Shown: positions 12,895 through 24,404 of the stretch, piece after piece
Numbering within the stretch: position 1 is the first letter of the stretch
Layout: each line of letters starts with the position of its first letter
Assembly: GCA_027627225.1 (NCBI GenBank)
Contig: CM051029.1
Location: forward strand, 15,397,956 to 15,461,955
DNA length: 64,000 nt
Direction: 5' to 3'
From: Congeria kusceri
Lineage: Eukaryota > Mollusca > Bivalvia > Myida > Dreissenidae
Translations under genes and position numbers: made by a program
The notes under the pieces: generated by a model
Told to the model about the DNA's origin: nothing
Seen by the model: only the letters and a program-made list of their open reading frames with translations
Databases searched by the model: none

Positions 12895-13065
12895 AGGTCG
12901 CAGTGGTGTAATGGAGATGGTGTCCGCCTTGCGATCGGGACGTCGTGATGAAGGTCGCAGCGGTGTAATGGATATGGTGCCCGCCTTTCGAACGGTCGCA
13001 GTGGTGTAATGGATATGGTGTCCGCCTTGTGATCGGGACGTCGAGCTAGATCAATAAGCCTATGG
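12895..13065 (+). repeat. Three tandem tRNA-like heads
   Basis: GGTCGCAGTGGTGTAATGG occurs three times with small changes, each followed by a GTCCGCC..GATCGGGACG hairpin-like part. It resembles the 5' half of a tRNA (A-box without a clear B-box), probably SINE heads. A weaker relative is at about 62,515. Confidence 0.6.
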
Positions 13066-13159
13066 CTTTCGACACAATCGAGCTAAAATAAATACGTGTA
13101 AACTAAGGGATTAAAATATTCAACGCTGAACATGTCACCATTTCTAGCTCAAATTTATT

Positions 13160-13440
13160 AAACCATTTTCCTAAATAATGATTTTCTAACTTGAGAGGCA
13201 GTGACTTTAATACAAAACTTAGACTTGCAAATTACGTGAATACGTAATGTCGGTAATACTTATCTGTTGCTGGTTTCCAATAGCAACCGACATAGTTCCC
13301 GAAAACGTTTCGAAACAGGAGCACCGATGAAACTTGGCGGCGCAAAGACTGGAACCGGATGAAAGCGTCTATAGGAGACCGATTAACGTCTTATTTTTGG
13401 ATCGCGTGACATATAAAATTTGGGGGTTTAGAACAAGCAC
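13160..13440. repeat. Duplicated segment with a TATA-like motif, copy 1 (partner 17,905-18,180)
   Basis: Shared phrases include ACTTGCAAATTAC, CTTATCTGTTGCTGGT, CCAATAGCAACC, AAAGCGTCTATAGG and CGTGACATATAAAA. The partner keeps the last motif as CACGTGATATATAAAA, so a TATA-like box about 30 bp before the end is conserved in both. It could be a promoter or simply shared ancestry. Confidence 0.75.
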
Positions 13441-13489
13441 TTTTTTGTCTTGAAAAAATGAACCGACAATTTAATCAGGAGTATAAAAA

Positions 13490-13735
13490 AACTGTTTTTG
13501 TCTTCTGCCAAAACAAACTATTGTATTGCCGTATGAAAAGCAGTAAGATATATTGTAGAGCAAATAATACATGATCAAAATGTACTGTATTTGTTCTTTT
13601 GTTCTTTTTTTGTTGTATTATTGTACTTAACTGATCGCTTGCGCATGCGTCGTTGCATGTCGTCTGCATCGATTTCCGGCTGTCCACTGCATCGAACACA
13701 ATTCGTCTAAATCGAACTGTATTCATCCTCGGCAA
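13490..13735. repeat. Array-flanking duplicate, copy 1 (partner 14,790-15,000)
   Basis: Both copies carry GCGCATGCGTCxTTG, GTCGTCTGCATCGA, CCGGCTGTCCACTGCATCGA and CGTCTAAATCGAA, and both run straight into a GCAACGGGG-type array. A third, shorter version is near 15,860-15,980. This makes a higher-order repeat of about 1.3 kb that includes the minisatellite. Confidence 0.8.
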
Positions 13736-14635
13736 CGTGGTGTGATTGTCCTCGACAACGGGGTGTGATCGTCCTCGACAACGGCGTGCGATTGTCCTCG
13801 ACAACGGGGTGTGATTGTCCTCGGCAACGGGATGAGATTGTCCCCGGCAACGGGGTAAGGTTTTTCCTCGTCAACGGGGTGTGGTTTTCCTCGGTTACGG
13901 GGTGTCGGTTTTTTTGGCATAGGGGTGCTGTTGTTGAAAACGGGTGTAATTGTTGGCAACGGGGTGCTGTTTTTGTTGGCAACGGAGTGCTGTTTTTGTT
14001 GGCAACGGGGTGGTGTTTTTGTTGGCAATGTGGTGTTGTAGTTGGCAACGAGGTGTTGTTGTTGGCAAATGGGTTGTTGTCCTCGGCAACGGAGTGTTGT
14101 TGTCATCGGCAACGGAGTGTTGTTGTCCTCTGCAACGGGGTGTTGTTGTCCTCTGAAACGGAGTGTTGTTGTCCTCGGCAACTGGGTGTTGTTGTCCTCG
14201 GCAACTGATAGTTGTTGTCCTCGGCAACTGGGTGTTGTTGTCCCCGGCAATGGGGTGTTGTTTGTCCTCGGCAACGGGGTGTTTGTCCTCGGCAACTGGG
14301 TGCTGTTGTCGTTGGCAACTGGGTGCTGTTGTCCTCGGCAACGGAGTGCTGTTGGCCTCGCCAACGGGTTGTTGTCTGTCCTCGGCAACGGGGTGTGGTA
14401 TCGTCGGCAACGGTGTGTGGTTTTCCTCGGCAACGGGGTGTGGTTGTCCTCGGGAACGGGGTGTGGTGTCGTCGGCAACGAGGTGTTGTTGTCCTAGGCA
14501 ACGGGTTGTTGTTTTTCTTGACAACGGGTGTGGTTGTCCTCGGTAAAGGGATGTGGTTTTCCTCGGTTACGGGATCTGGTTGTCTTGGTCTGCATTGGGA
14601 TCGGGTTGTCGTCTGAAACAAGCTGAGCTGATGTG
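13735..14635. repeat. Minisatellite, GTCCTCGGCAACGGGGTGTG type, about 38 copies
   Basis: Tandem units of 22-24 bp with the core TCGGCAACGGGGTGTTGTTG. The core resembles that of the 10-11.8 kb array (GTC..GCA.CG.GG), so the two probably share an ancestor. Pro/Thr/Arg-rich and Cys/Val-rich frames are shadows. Confidence 0.9.
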
Positions 14636-14984
14636 TGTTCATATGAATAATAATATATTATTGTTTACAAAAAATGTTTTAAATTTTAATCTTAAAGAAT
14701 AACTGACAATTTTATCTGGATTATTTAAATGAAATCATCATGAAACAATGCATTTTTTTTTCTGCCGCAAAAAAAAAAAATGATATAATCGAACTTATAG
14801 CATGAAAATATATTGTACACTAAAACAACATATGATTAAATTTACTGTATTTTTTTCTGACGTTCTGATGTATTGTTGTCTTATTGTACCTAACTGGTCG
14901 ATTGCGCATGCGTCATTGTATGTCGTCTGCATCGAGCTCCGGCTGTCCACTGCATCGAACACAAGTCGTCTAAATCGAAGTTTG

Positions 14985-15610
14985 TTCGTCGTCGGCAACG
15001 GGGTGTGGTTGTCCTCCGCATAGGGGTGTGGTTATCCTTTGCAAGGGGTGTGGTCGTCCTCGGCAACGCGGTCTAGTTACCGTCGGCAACGGGGTGTGGT
15101 TGTCGTCGACCACGGGTTGTAGTTATCGTCGGGAACAGGCTGTAGTTTTCGTCGGGAACGGGTGGTAGTTGTCGTCGGGAACGTGGTGTAGTTGTCGGGA
15201 ACGGGATGTCGTCGGCAACAGGGTGTGCTTGTCTCGGCAACGCGGCGTGGTTGTCCAAGGCAATGGGGTGTTGCTGCTGGTAACGGGGTGTTGTTGCTGG
15301 TAACAGAGTTGCTGTTGATGGCAACGGGGTGTTGTTGTCCTAGGCGACGAGTGTTGTTGTTGTTTGAAACGCGGTATTGTTGTTGGCAACTGGGATGTTA
15401 CTGTCCTCGGTAACGGGGTGTTGTTGTTGTTGGCAACGGGGTATTGTTGTCGTCGGCAACGGGGTGTGGTTGTCCTCGGCAACAGTGTTGTTGGCAACGG
15501 GGTGTGGTTAATGTTGGCAACGGGTTTGTGATTGTCCTGGAAAACGGTGTGTGGTTATCTTCGGAAATGGGGCGAGGTTGTCCTCGGTAAAGGTGCGTTG
15601 TTGTTGTCTG
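14985..15610. repeat. Minisatellite, second GGCAACGGGG array, about 26 copies
   Basis: Same core as 13,735-14,635, more diverged and with GTCGTCGGGAACG and CTGGTAACGGGGTG subtypes. It follows the second copy of the flanking duplicate. Confidence 0.88.
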
Positions 15611-15859
15611 CTGCTAAAGACTGCTACAATTATTAATAAAACATGATAATTGTTATGATAAACCGCAAGCGTTAACAATCTCGGCTACAATACTTCCTTT
15701 GTTTGTGTATTGACCGTTACTGCAACGCATTATCTTTAAAAAAAATTCAACATGAATCCACGAATTAATGCTTTTATTATGTTTGGCATATAACGTGTTA
15801 AACACAAAAGTAAATACAGTAGCTCTATACGATTATTAACAAAATCGGATTTTTTTACC

Positions 15860-16575
15860 GCCCACGTCCGTCGAATCAGTTGGTTGTCGTCGACATGTCG
15901 TCCTCCATTGGTTCCCTGCGCATGCGTCATGGGAGCGAAATTGTCGTCCGCATACAGCTCGGGTTTTGCGTCTGAATCATCGGAAAGAACACCGTTCGTT
16001 TATTGTCTCTGCGTAAGAGGCATTTACAATAACGACCTCTGGTTTAAATGGTTGTTTATTGAAATTGTCATGCCTCTGTGAATTATTGACACCGTATTAC
16101 TTGAAAGTGGAAAGTTTAGCAGTTTATGTTAAGAGAGCATGTGTCTTTATCAAATGGCGAATAAATTGTGTAACTTATGGGTGGCTACAATCCAGTAAAA
16201 TACATAGTCCTGGAAGTAACATATGTTAAAGATCTTGTTACTGCTTTAGAAAATAAAATCACACTTAGCTCAGGTTATTGTCTCATCCATTCTCGACTGA
16301 CATCATATGCATCGAAACCGGTGTGCAATTGCCTCGGACTCTGTTGCATCGAGCACTGGCTATCACCTGCTACATCGAGCACTGGCTATCACCTGCTACA
16401 TCGAGCACTGGCTATCACCTGCTACATCGAGCACTGGCTATCACCTGCTAAGTCAGAAAATTATCATCAACAGAATAAAAATAAAACTTAGCTCGTCTTA
16501 TCGCCATCATTGTCATCTGCATCCAGCGCTGGTCCGCATCGCTTTCTTGTTGTCCTAAGCATCGTTGCAGTCACT
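15860..16575. repeat. Diverged minisatellite remnants, including a 26-bp array
   Basis: GTTGTCGTCGACATG-type units lie at 15,880-15,990. Four or five near-identical 26-bp units with CTACATCGAGCACTGGCTAT occupy 16,345-16,455. GTCATCTGCATCCAGC units lie at 16,510-16,570. They share the GTC..GCATCG core of the larger arrays. Confidence 0.65.
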
Positions 16576-16794
16576 TCAGCAGCATAGCGGTCACTGTGAT
16601 CACCAAATCAGAAATACAAAGCAGAAAGTCAAACCAAAAATCAATAAAACAATTATTATTGTGGATACGTATACCTATGATCACATATCATCGCCTCCAT
16701 CCTCCTCCTCATCATCATCATGATCATCAGAAACATAAATGGCAGCTAAAACTTTGGCATTTTGAGTTTTAGCATCTTTATTCCATCCCATTTT

Positions 16795-16960
16795 ATGATC
16801 GTCAGAAAAAAACTGGTATTTATTCCTTTGAACTCCCAAGTCATGACCTTGACAAGCCAGACGGCAGGGTGGGGGCGCCCTTTCCATCCTGTCTCCTGAT
16901 TAGACGGGACCTTGGCTTGAGAATTCAATGAAACAAACACTACTCTTTTCTGACTTCAAC
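16795..16960. repeat. Duplicated segment, copy 2 (partner 12,560-12,735)
   Basis: Shares GACAAGCCAGACGGCAGGG and CTTGGCTTGAGAATTCA with copy 1. Confidence 0.85.
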
Positions 16961-16984
16961 ACAGTGCTCCAGATAAATATTTGT

Positions 16985-17335
16985 ACTGGGCGTAAATGTA
17001 CGCTTACTTCTGAAAATTTTGGCGTAAATGTAAGCTTACTTCTGAAAATTTGGGCGTAAACAAACGCTTACTTCTGACAATTTGGGAGTAAATGTACGCT
17101 TACTTCTGAAAATTTGGGAGTAAATGTACGCTAACTTCTGAAAATTTGGGAGTAAATGTACGCTTACTTCTGAAAATTTGGGAGTTAATGTACGCTTACT
17201 TCTGAAAATTTGGGAGTTAATGTACGCTTACTTCTGAAAATTTGGCAGTAAATGTACGCTTACTTCTGAAAATTTGGGAGTAAATGTACGCTTACTTCTG
17301 AAAATTTGGGAGTAAATGTACACGCCAGAATTTAT
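16985..17335. repeat. 32-bp tandem array, about 11 copies
   Basis: Units carry AAATTTGGGAGTAAATGTAC and CGCTTACTTCTG. The left units read GGGCGTAAA instead of GGGAGTAAA, so change is directional across the array. Degenerate traces (GCGTTAATGTACACCCAC) continue to about 17,690. Confidence 0.9.
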
Positions 17336-17904
17336 GGGGGTAAATGTACACTCTATGTAGGATCAGTAAATTAACATTTAACAATATATATTGATATGAG
17401 CAGAACACCAGAGAAGTATACAATTTAAAAATATTCGTTTTAATGCAGTCATTTGCATACAATAATCTGACAAGAAAAACTTCTGAACACTTTATAGCTA
17501 ACTACTGAATATATAAACTTCACATTCAGATAGGCAGGTTTTTTTCTATCTGTTTCTCTCTTCCAGTCACCTATGTACGCGAACATCCTAAAATCTGTGC
17601 GTTAATGTACACCCACATTTTAATTTTCTCTGCGTATCTTCTTCCATTTATCTGTGCGTTATTAAAGCGTGTACGCGCCTTATATGGTCCTCTGCTTCAA
17701 CAAATCAATGTAGTTACAATCAAATTTTAATCTTAACAACATATTCGTGTAGACCCCATACCCGATGTTCGAGTATAAGCTGCCATGTACGTATATAATT
17801 TATAAAGGGTATATATAAACATACTCAAACTCAGACGCTTAAGAAGAGTTCACGCTTTATGGTTAAAAGATACATTAAACATTTTCCTAAATACCTTTAT
17901 TAAC

Positions 17905-18180
17905 TTAGCCTAAAGGCTAAATTAGACTTGCAAATTACATGAACACATGATTTCATTATGACTTATCTGTTGCTGGTATCCAATAGCAACCAGCCTCTTT
18001 CCCCCAATCGTTACGAAACCGGATCGCCGTCGGAGGGAGAAATGCGTCTGCACGAGATCGATGGAACCTGTCAACTTGGCGGCCCAAAGGTTCGAACATG
18101 AAGAAAGCGTCTATAGGGGACCGATGAACGTTGTGTCTTCAGAGCACGTGATATATAAAAAAAAAGGCGTTTAAAAGAAG
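17905..18180. repeat. Duplicated segment with a TATA-like motif, copy 2 (partner 13,160-13,440)
   Basis: See copy 1. This copy carries an E-box (CACGTG) abutting ATATATAAAA. Confidence 0.75.
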
Positions 18181-18361
18181 ACATCCGAATGTATTAAAAA
18201 TGAAATGTGTGTTTAACTGTGCAAAGTTGTGTAAATACGAGTAGCATGCGTGCTTCAAGATTTCGTAAATTTAAACAAAAATTGCAAATGCAAATTATAC
18301 AAAAATACACACGATAACATCCCACTAGGCTTAAATTATATATAAAATCGAAAATATTCAC

Positions 18362-18553
18362 TCAATAATCGTACAAAATAACAGTGCAACATGTTTTACA
18401 ATCTTTAATGTTAAATATGATGTAACTAGCGGTCACCCTTCCAGGTTGTAACAACAGCGGACGTTGCGTCACTTCACAACGCAGTAGGTACACTTGAACC
18501 GCATCACTGAGAGCTAGTTCATCTGCAAGGCTGTTAGAAGTGACCATATTCAC
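18362..18553 (-). CDS. Small open frame, possible first exon (hypothetical)
   Basis: A 63-codon frame begins MNMVTSNSLADELALSDAV and continues with VQVYLLRCEVTQRP. Composition is less repeat-like than other frames here. It starts within 150-400 bp of a cluster of CCAAT motifs, a plausible promoter position for a minus-strand gene. No domain is recognised. The tail after residue 40 is AT-rich and may be intron. It could equally be chance. Confidence 0.25.
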   Translation of the reverse strand: MNMVTSNSLADELALSDAVQVYLLRCEVTQRPLLLQPGRVTASYIIFNIKDCKTCCTVILYDY

Positions 18554-18786
18554 TACAAATGTAGCTGAATAAACTATTCGAAGCCTTATTTATACAAATT
18601 CAAAATACGAAACGTATTAGACTTACATTTACAAGATTAGCCATTATATTTATAACCACATGTTAGGAGTTCTGAGTTGAAGCAGTCCGCTGTGTCAGTT
18701 TGTATGACATCCATCTTGCTCGGGAACAGCGAACAAATGGTGCGTTCGCGCCGTTTTTCAATGTATTCATGCGCAGTAAACATTGC

Positions 18787-18939
18787 CCAATCACAATCGA
18801 GGTCTCAACATTCCGAGCCCAATCAAAAACATCGATACAAATGTGAAACCAATCAGATGCGCGAAAAAGCGTTCATCGCAATCCACGTGGAAAACGCCCG
18901 TAATAAATTTGTTGTTATAGCCAAATTTTAAAAACCAAT
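18787..18939 (-). promoter_or_regulatory. Cluster of four CCAAT boxes, candidate promoter
   Basis: CCAAT occurs at 18,787, 18,819, 18,849 and 18,935 on the plus strand, each as CCAATC. Spaced CCAAT boxes are typical NF-Y sites. The nearest frame downstream on the minus strand starts at 18,553. No TATA box was identified. Confidence 0.3.
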
Positions 18940-19359
18940 CGGATTAGTAATCCAGGACCCGGATTAGTAATCCAGGACCCGTTTTTAAAAAAAGATTCTT
19001 AAGCCATTTAAGTTGAAAATAAGTCAAACAACCGAAATTGTGTATAAAACACTAGCTTTGTAATATTTGCCTGATAAATACTAAATCTTAACTTACATTG
19101 AATTATATTGCATTTAATTTGTTTCGAAATCGTTCAACCATGTATTGGTTGTCAGAAAATGTTAGTATAAAATTAGAGATTTTTCTTAATTTTCAACTAA
19201 GATTATTTTTCAATACGAGTCCTGGCGTGTAACAAGAGCTACTTTGCAAACCGAGCAAAATGACATAAAACATTAGAAGCCACCCTATCAGAAGATATGG
19301 AACAGTATTAGTTGAAAAATTACTAGATGCATTCTGACGTTTTTCACTCGTTAAATTTT

Positions 19360-19665
19360 TGCTCTGCTTCTTGACATTCTTGCTCTTCTACCTTCTGTTT
19401 CAAATGTTCCTATTCTTGACAATCTTCCACTTCTTCCTTCTCTTCCAAATGTTCCTATTCTTGACAATCTTCCACTTCTTCCTTCTCTTCCAAATGTTCA
19501 TATTCTTGACAATCTTCCACTTCTTCCTTCTCTTCCAAACATTCCTATTCTTGACAATCTTCCACTTCTTCCTTCTCTTCCAAATGTTCCTATTCTTGAC
19601 AATCTTCCACCTCTTCCTTCTCTTCCAAACGTTCCGATTCTTGACATTCTTGCTATTTTTCATTC
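19360..19665 (-). repeat. 45-bp array encoding Glu-rich coiled-coil-like units, decayed
   Basis: About six units of 45 bp. On the minus strand one frame reads EHLEEKEEVEDCQ per unit but is cut by TAG between units. Another frame, rich in Lys, Trp and Arg, is open for 87 codons. Position and flanks match the array at 28,951-29,755, because both are followed to the right by the same duplicated spacer. It is therefore probably the degenerate block-I counterpart of that coiled-coil gene. Confidence 0.6.
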
Positions 19666-20059
19666 TCTTCCAACTGACGTTTTATTGCTACATTATACAT
19701 TATTGCATCCGCATAAATTATAAAGCATCTTTCAACATTCTTTAAATACAACAAATCAAAAATGTACAATACATAAAAAGTGCATGCAAGTTAAACGAAT
19801 ACAAAAGTCATAATGACCAATGTCATAATGAAGCAGATCATATTATTACATCAGGTGGCGCTTCTCTCTTAAGTTCGGCAGTTTCCGTACGGTCCGACTA
19901 AACACCGAATATGAATTCAAATTCGCGAATATGACCGAAAATACCGACTATAAACGAGTAAAGTCATTTTTATTGTTTTATAATTAACTGATGCTTAAAT
20001 TGGCATACAGCCTCAAATACAATAAATGTATTAAAATTGTCAATAATTTCTAGTTACCA

Positions 20060-20900
20060 TATAATTGTCATGTTCATTGCTGGGTATCAGAATTATTCCG
20101 AAGCTTCTTCATTTCTTCCTGAGTAGTTTGCATTTTTTACTGACAGCTGCTGCAAATCCGTTTACTGTTGTTTTAACTGATTCAAAAATAAGTGTCACTT
20201 CGGTGCACCGTCTGAAAATAAAATTAAAACTTAAAAAAAATAAAATATTATAATATTGTGGTTGAGTTTTATAACAATTAAAAAAATATTCGCATTCTTT
20301 TTCCAAAGCTTGTAAAATGTGGACGGCATACCCATGTTAATTAAAATAAAATCACACAACATCCATTTCGAAAATAGTATACTCTTCTACTGAATTTTTT
20401 AAACATAAACACATGCAGGTATGAATATCAATTGAGTGCAATAAAGACATTAATGTCTGTGAAATAGTGAAACCACAAATTTGTATGTTTTTGTAAATAG
20501 TGTTGCCATTTATTTTTTATTAATTTACTGCATGCATGCCCTACATAAGAATAAAACGGAAATTGCAGTTGCTGTATTAGTTCATTATTCACATATGTTA
20601 ATCTTTGCAAACATACTAATATACACGTATCTTATTTAATTCTATTGTATAAGTTCGAGTGTGCAGAAATCATTGATCATAGTAATGCCTGTTGAGACCG
20701 TTTTCAGAGTACATCCTGTGACAAGTACGGTGGGAAAGACCACTTCAACAACGGGTATCAAACTCACAATTTCCCGATTGATAAGCTCTGTATTATTTAA
20801 CGGCAATCGATACCTAAATAGCTTTACGTATTTATTAAATGTAATGTTTATGAATACTTTAAATGTTTACAAAAAAAAAATCACGGAATGTCGATTTAGT
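20060..20900. repeat. Duplicated neighbourhood spacer, block I (partner 29,800-30,950)
   Basis: Shared landmarks in the same order include CATTTCTTCC, GTTTGCATTTTT, TTGCAAATAGTGTTG (block II spelling), AATAAAACGGAAATTGCAG and TATAAGTTCGAGT. In block II the same sequence is interrupted by a MITE. A minus-strand frame here (FESVKTTVNGFAAAV) may be an old exon, since part of it is conserved in both blocks. Confidence 0.8.
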
Positions 20901-21449
20901 TACCATTATCTTTTATAATTAAATCAATAATACCTTTTCTTAAAAGCGTTGACTAAATGAATTGTGTGCATGCTAAGTGGAAAAAGCCGCGAATCACAGA
21001 TTTTTTTAAAAGTTTCTTCGTATATATTTTTTCATTATATTTTAGTATATACCAGTGTCTATGTGCTTTTTTCTTGTTCACATATAATGACTGAAAGTCC
21101 TCTTTAATATAATTCTCACCGATGTATATATTATGTCTATCTAACAAGCATTTACGTATTTTCGTTATATGTATTAACACAACTTTGTACGGTATGAACG
21201 GGATGACCTCGACCCGTGTCATATCTCTTGACGAGGACAATAAACAGATAGACCATAAAAAAAACACAAAACAACAACATAGTTTACTCATAAACATGCT
21301 TCAATGATAAATACGGCTCTTGTTGAATGTATATCAATGATATGAATACCAACTTTAAAATAACACTGAATTAAAGACTTGTTAAGTGGCATTTTAATAT
21401 GCACCACTCGCAAAAAAAAAGTTTTCTATGCCCACCCTTGAAATGAAAT

Positions 21450-22460
21450 ATGATAGTATTAAGCTGAAATTAACAAAGTTCTATACTCCGTATCTTCAGC
21501 GCTCATAGTTTCATAACTTTTAAACAGTTTCATGCATGTGGATTTCCAAACCTCCTCACTGTAATCTCACCTGCTATACGTTAATGAAGAGTATCAAGGG
21601 AGACAACTGTGAGAAGTTTTGAAAAACCAGATAGTTTGAATTTGGTTTTCCTACTAAACCAAAATAGTTTCCCATTAGCCTAAGACTATGTATCTGTGAG
21701 GTGGAAAACCATGACAAAGGCATAAATACAGGAAATATAATGTGCTTGCGATCAACGATAATCAAGACGTTCACCCATTCAACAGTTTTAACATGCATTC
21801 AGTTTATATTCAGAGTGAATGTTTTAAACGGAAATAAATTTATATAAAAAAAAAACAATATTGAAAAAAAAATATTGAAAATTACTATAAATAACCTTAT
21901 ATTGATATGAGAAGTGATCGTTTAAATGAGAGTATGTTAAAGTGTCGATGTGAAATGATTATACTTTAAAAATACACAGGGGGGAGGGGGGGAATAGACA
22001 TGTACGTACATGTAAGTGCTTTTTGTTTATGTTTTATTCAATGTCTTTCAATAGAATGTCATCGTGATTAATATAGTACAGATTATTTTCTGACAATATT
22101 AAACATTAAAGCGTTTTTTTACAATACAGACATTCTCTTTCGCAAGTCGATATCAATCAACTCTTTTTGTGTTTTGAATTTCTTTTATGTGACATTTCGC
22201 ATGTTATAAATGTATCAATAACTTTGAATAAGTGATATATTATATAAGTAAACGCAGTGTATAAGTTGTTTTGGTGCTTCCTAACAAAAATAATTAAAAT
22301 ATATTACTTACAAAAACACATCTCATTGTTACCTCAATACATTGCTCTATTTAAATCTTAATTCAGTTGTTGAGATCTGCTTTCAATGTACTGATTTCTA
22401 AAATCGGACATGTTCCTACTCCAAGGTGTTAATATTGCGTGTAATCTTCAGCCAATAATA
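21450..22460. repeat. HSPA12 upstream flank, unit 1 (partners 24,380-25,840 and, in part, 31,285-31,420)
   Basis: Landmarks include AACGTTAATGAAGAGTATC, AAGGGAGACAACTGTGA, AGACAACTGTGAG and TTGTTGAGATCTGCTTT. They recur about 3.36-3.38 kb downstream with small changes. The third copy near 31.3 kb keeps GACAACTGTGCTGGGAAACC. These are the upstream parts of the repeated HSPA12 unit. Confidence 0.85.
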
Positions 22461-23062
22461 TTACTTGGCTTGAACACACATAACGTAATATTTATATATT
22501 TTTATAAATGTAATTACATTAGTGGTGTTGTGTGTCAAAATATGCTAATTCAAGAAGGAATAATACAATCAGGTGAATAATCCCCTGGAAAATCAGGGTG
22601 AGACATTCCAGATATTGTGATAGTTACCTGAAATAAGTAACGTTAATTAAAGTATTATTATTATTATTATTGCACAGATATACTGTAATACAAACACACA
22701 ATAATATTATGTATAAACATACTGAACTGGTTACTCTATGCAATTCCGTATATACATTAAAACTTCTAAATATTGTGGCGAATTATACGTTTTCTATTGA
22801 CAAACACTGATGACACATTTTAAGGACTGATATGGATAAACATAACGTGCATAAAAATAAATATACTGGCGTTCTCTTTATTATTTCATAACCTATTTGA
22901 AACAGTTTTCTTTTCCAATCATAAGCACAATGCAGAATAATTTAGCTGAACAACGATTATCTATACAGCGGAGGCAATTATACGCTCACTGTGCAACCCC
23001 CCTGACCTAGATTTCCGGCGTATTCGGAACGCCTCGGTAAACAGCGTCGAAAAGGTCAATGT

Positions 23063-24400
23063 AAAGCCGGCAGCAACGTTGGACAGTGATTCGTTTTCAA
23101 ATACAGGTAATTTTTATGATAAGCTATTTTATTACTTTCGTTTAAGTTGTTGGCGTTGTGCTGATTATAATTACGAATGGTTAATTACGACTATTTATCC
23201 TTTTACAAAAAGTTGTAATGTATTGTGGCGAGAGGTTTAGTTACGAAATAGTCGAAATAGTTGTTTCCCGTTTCTTTAATGAACATTAAAGAGTTACCTC
23301 CCTTAGTTTTAAATTTGCCGTAGTTAACAACACGGAAGTAGGATTTGTCATTTCAAAAGTAAGCTATATTATTTATATTCTTTTGTACCAGTTAATAAGC
23401 AGGAATACATATATTTTAGACTAGTAAATAGTTGAAGAATAAATTGTTTTACCTCGTTCTCATAAATTCGGCTGATTTCCATATAAATTAATTAGAAATT
23501 AATGAGTCCTATTTCGGAGACACCTAAATTTTGAATACCATGTACATGGTATTTCCAAAAAACATATGGCCGTTTGTACATGATATTCATATAAATATAG
23601 CGTATTTGACATGCTTGCAGTTTCTCGTTTTTCAACGATTACGCTTAAGTTTCCAGTTAAAGATAAACTTCTGTTATGAACGTAAAAATCAATACATTTA
23701 ATTGTTGCGGGGGCTGGGACATGGTGGAATCACACATTTACGCGCCTTTAAACAATATAACACTGATACAAATAAAAAGCATACAAAATGGGTTTTACAT
23801 TAATGTTAGCCAGTTTGTACTGAAATCAAAATCGTTTCTGCAATCCTAATATAACACTATGCATAGGGAAGGGAAATAAACCAATTACTACACCATTATT
23901 CCCCCAACAATTTGTAATTATTATGAATTTTAAAACCTTTTGCAAAAGATATATGAACATTAAAATTAATAGTTGCCATTTAGAAATTCAGCAATGGCTA
24001 TAATATAATAATATATATACAATATTACAATATATTTCAGAAGCCTACTCCACAGGACATAGCACCATGCCTTATACCAAGACATTCTCTGAAGTGGCTG
24101 CATTTGATATCGGAACCACATACAGCGGGTACTCCTATTCGACCAAAAACGATCCGACCAAAGTACACACTAACGAAAAATTCATATCACTTTCCCTGCC
24201 GTATTCTGTCCATGTATTTCAGTGTATAGAACATTGTCAGAGAGTCCTGAAAACACGATGGATCTAAGTGATGTGAATACGGACAACGTTCCAGATGAAC
24301 CTCTGGAGGATCAGCTACACGAGGTGACGTTTCTGTTTGGAATGTTAATGAACTTGCATTCTGAATACAGCTCTGAAATTAACAAAGACAAAATTAACAA
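23063..24400 (+). pseudogene. HSPA12-like: HSPA12-like (Hsp70 family) pseudogene 1, internally deleted
   Basis: A non-coding first exon (GCCGGCAGCAACG) ends with a donor at 23,106/23,107. After an intron of about 930 bp the acceptor TATATTTCAG ends at 24,040 and the ATG is at 24,067. The first 38 codons match the intact gene at 39,788, including the phosphate-1 loop FDIGTTYSGYSYS. From about 24,180 the sequence jumps to the last-exon part (YRTLSESPENT, then LEDQLHEVTFLFG), but in a different frame. About 2.9 kb of gene is missing, including the whole nucleotide-binding core. A full Hsp70 fold is impossible. A short ATPase-loop peptide could still be translated. Confidence 0.85.
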
Positions 24401-24404
24401 ATAG

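Noticed and set aside
13707..14642. Pro/Thr/Arg-rich frames as mucin-like or antifreeze-like proteins
   Set aside because: They are shadows of the GGCAACGGGG minisatellite, with no conserved start or splice context.
19400..19745. Phe/Leu-rich plus-strand frame as a membrane protein
   Set aside because: It is the antisense of the Glu-rich 45-bp array; the repeat explains the periodic hydrophobic pattern.
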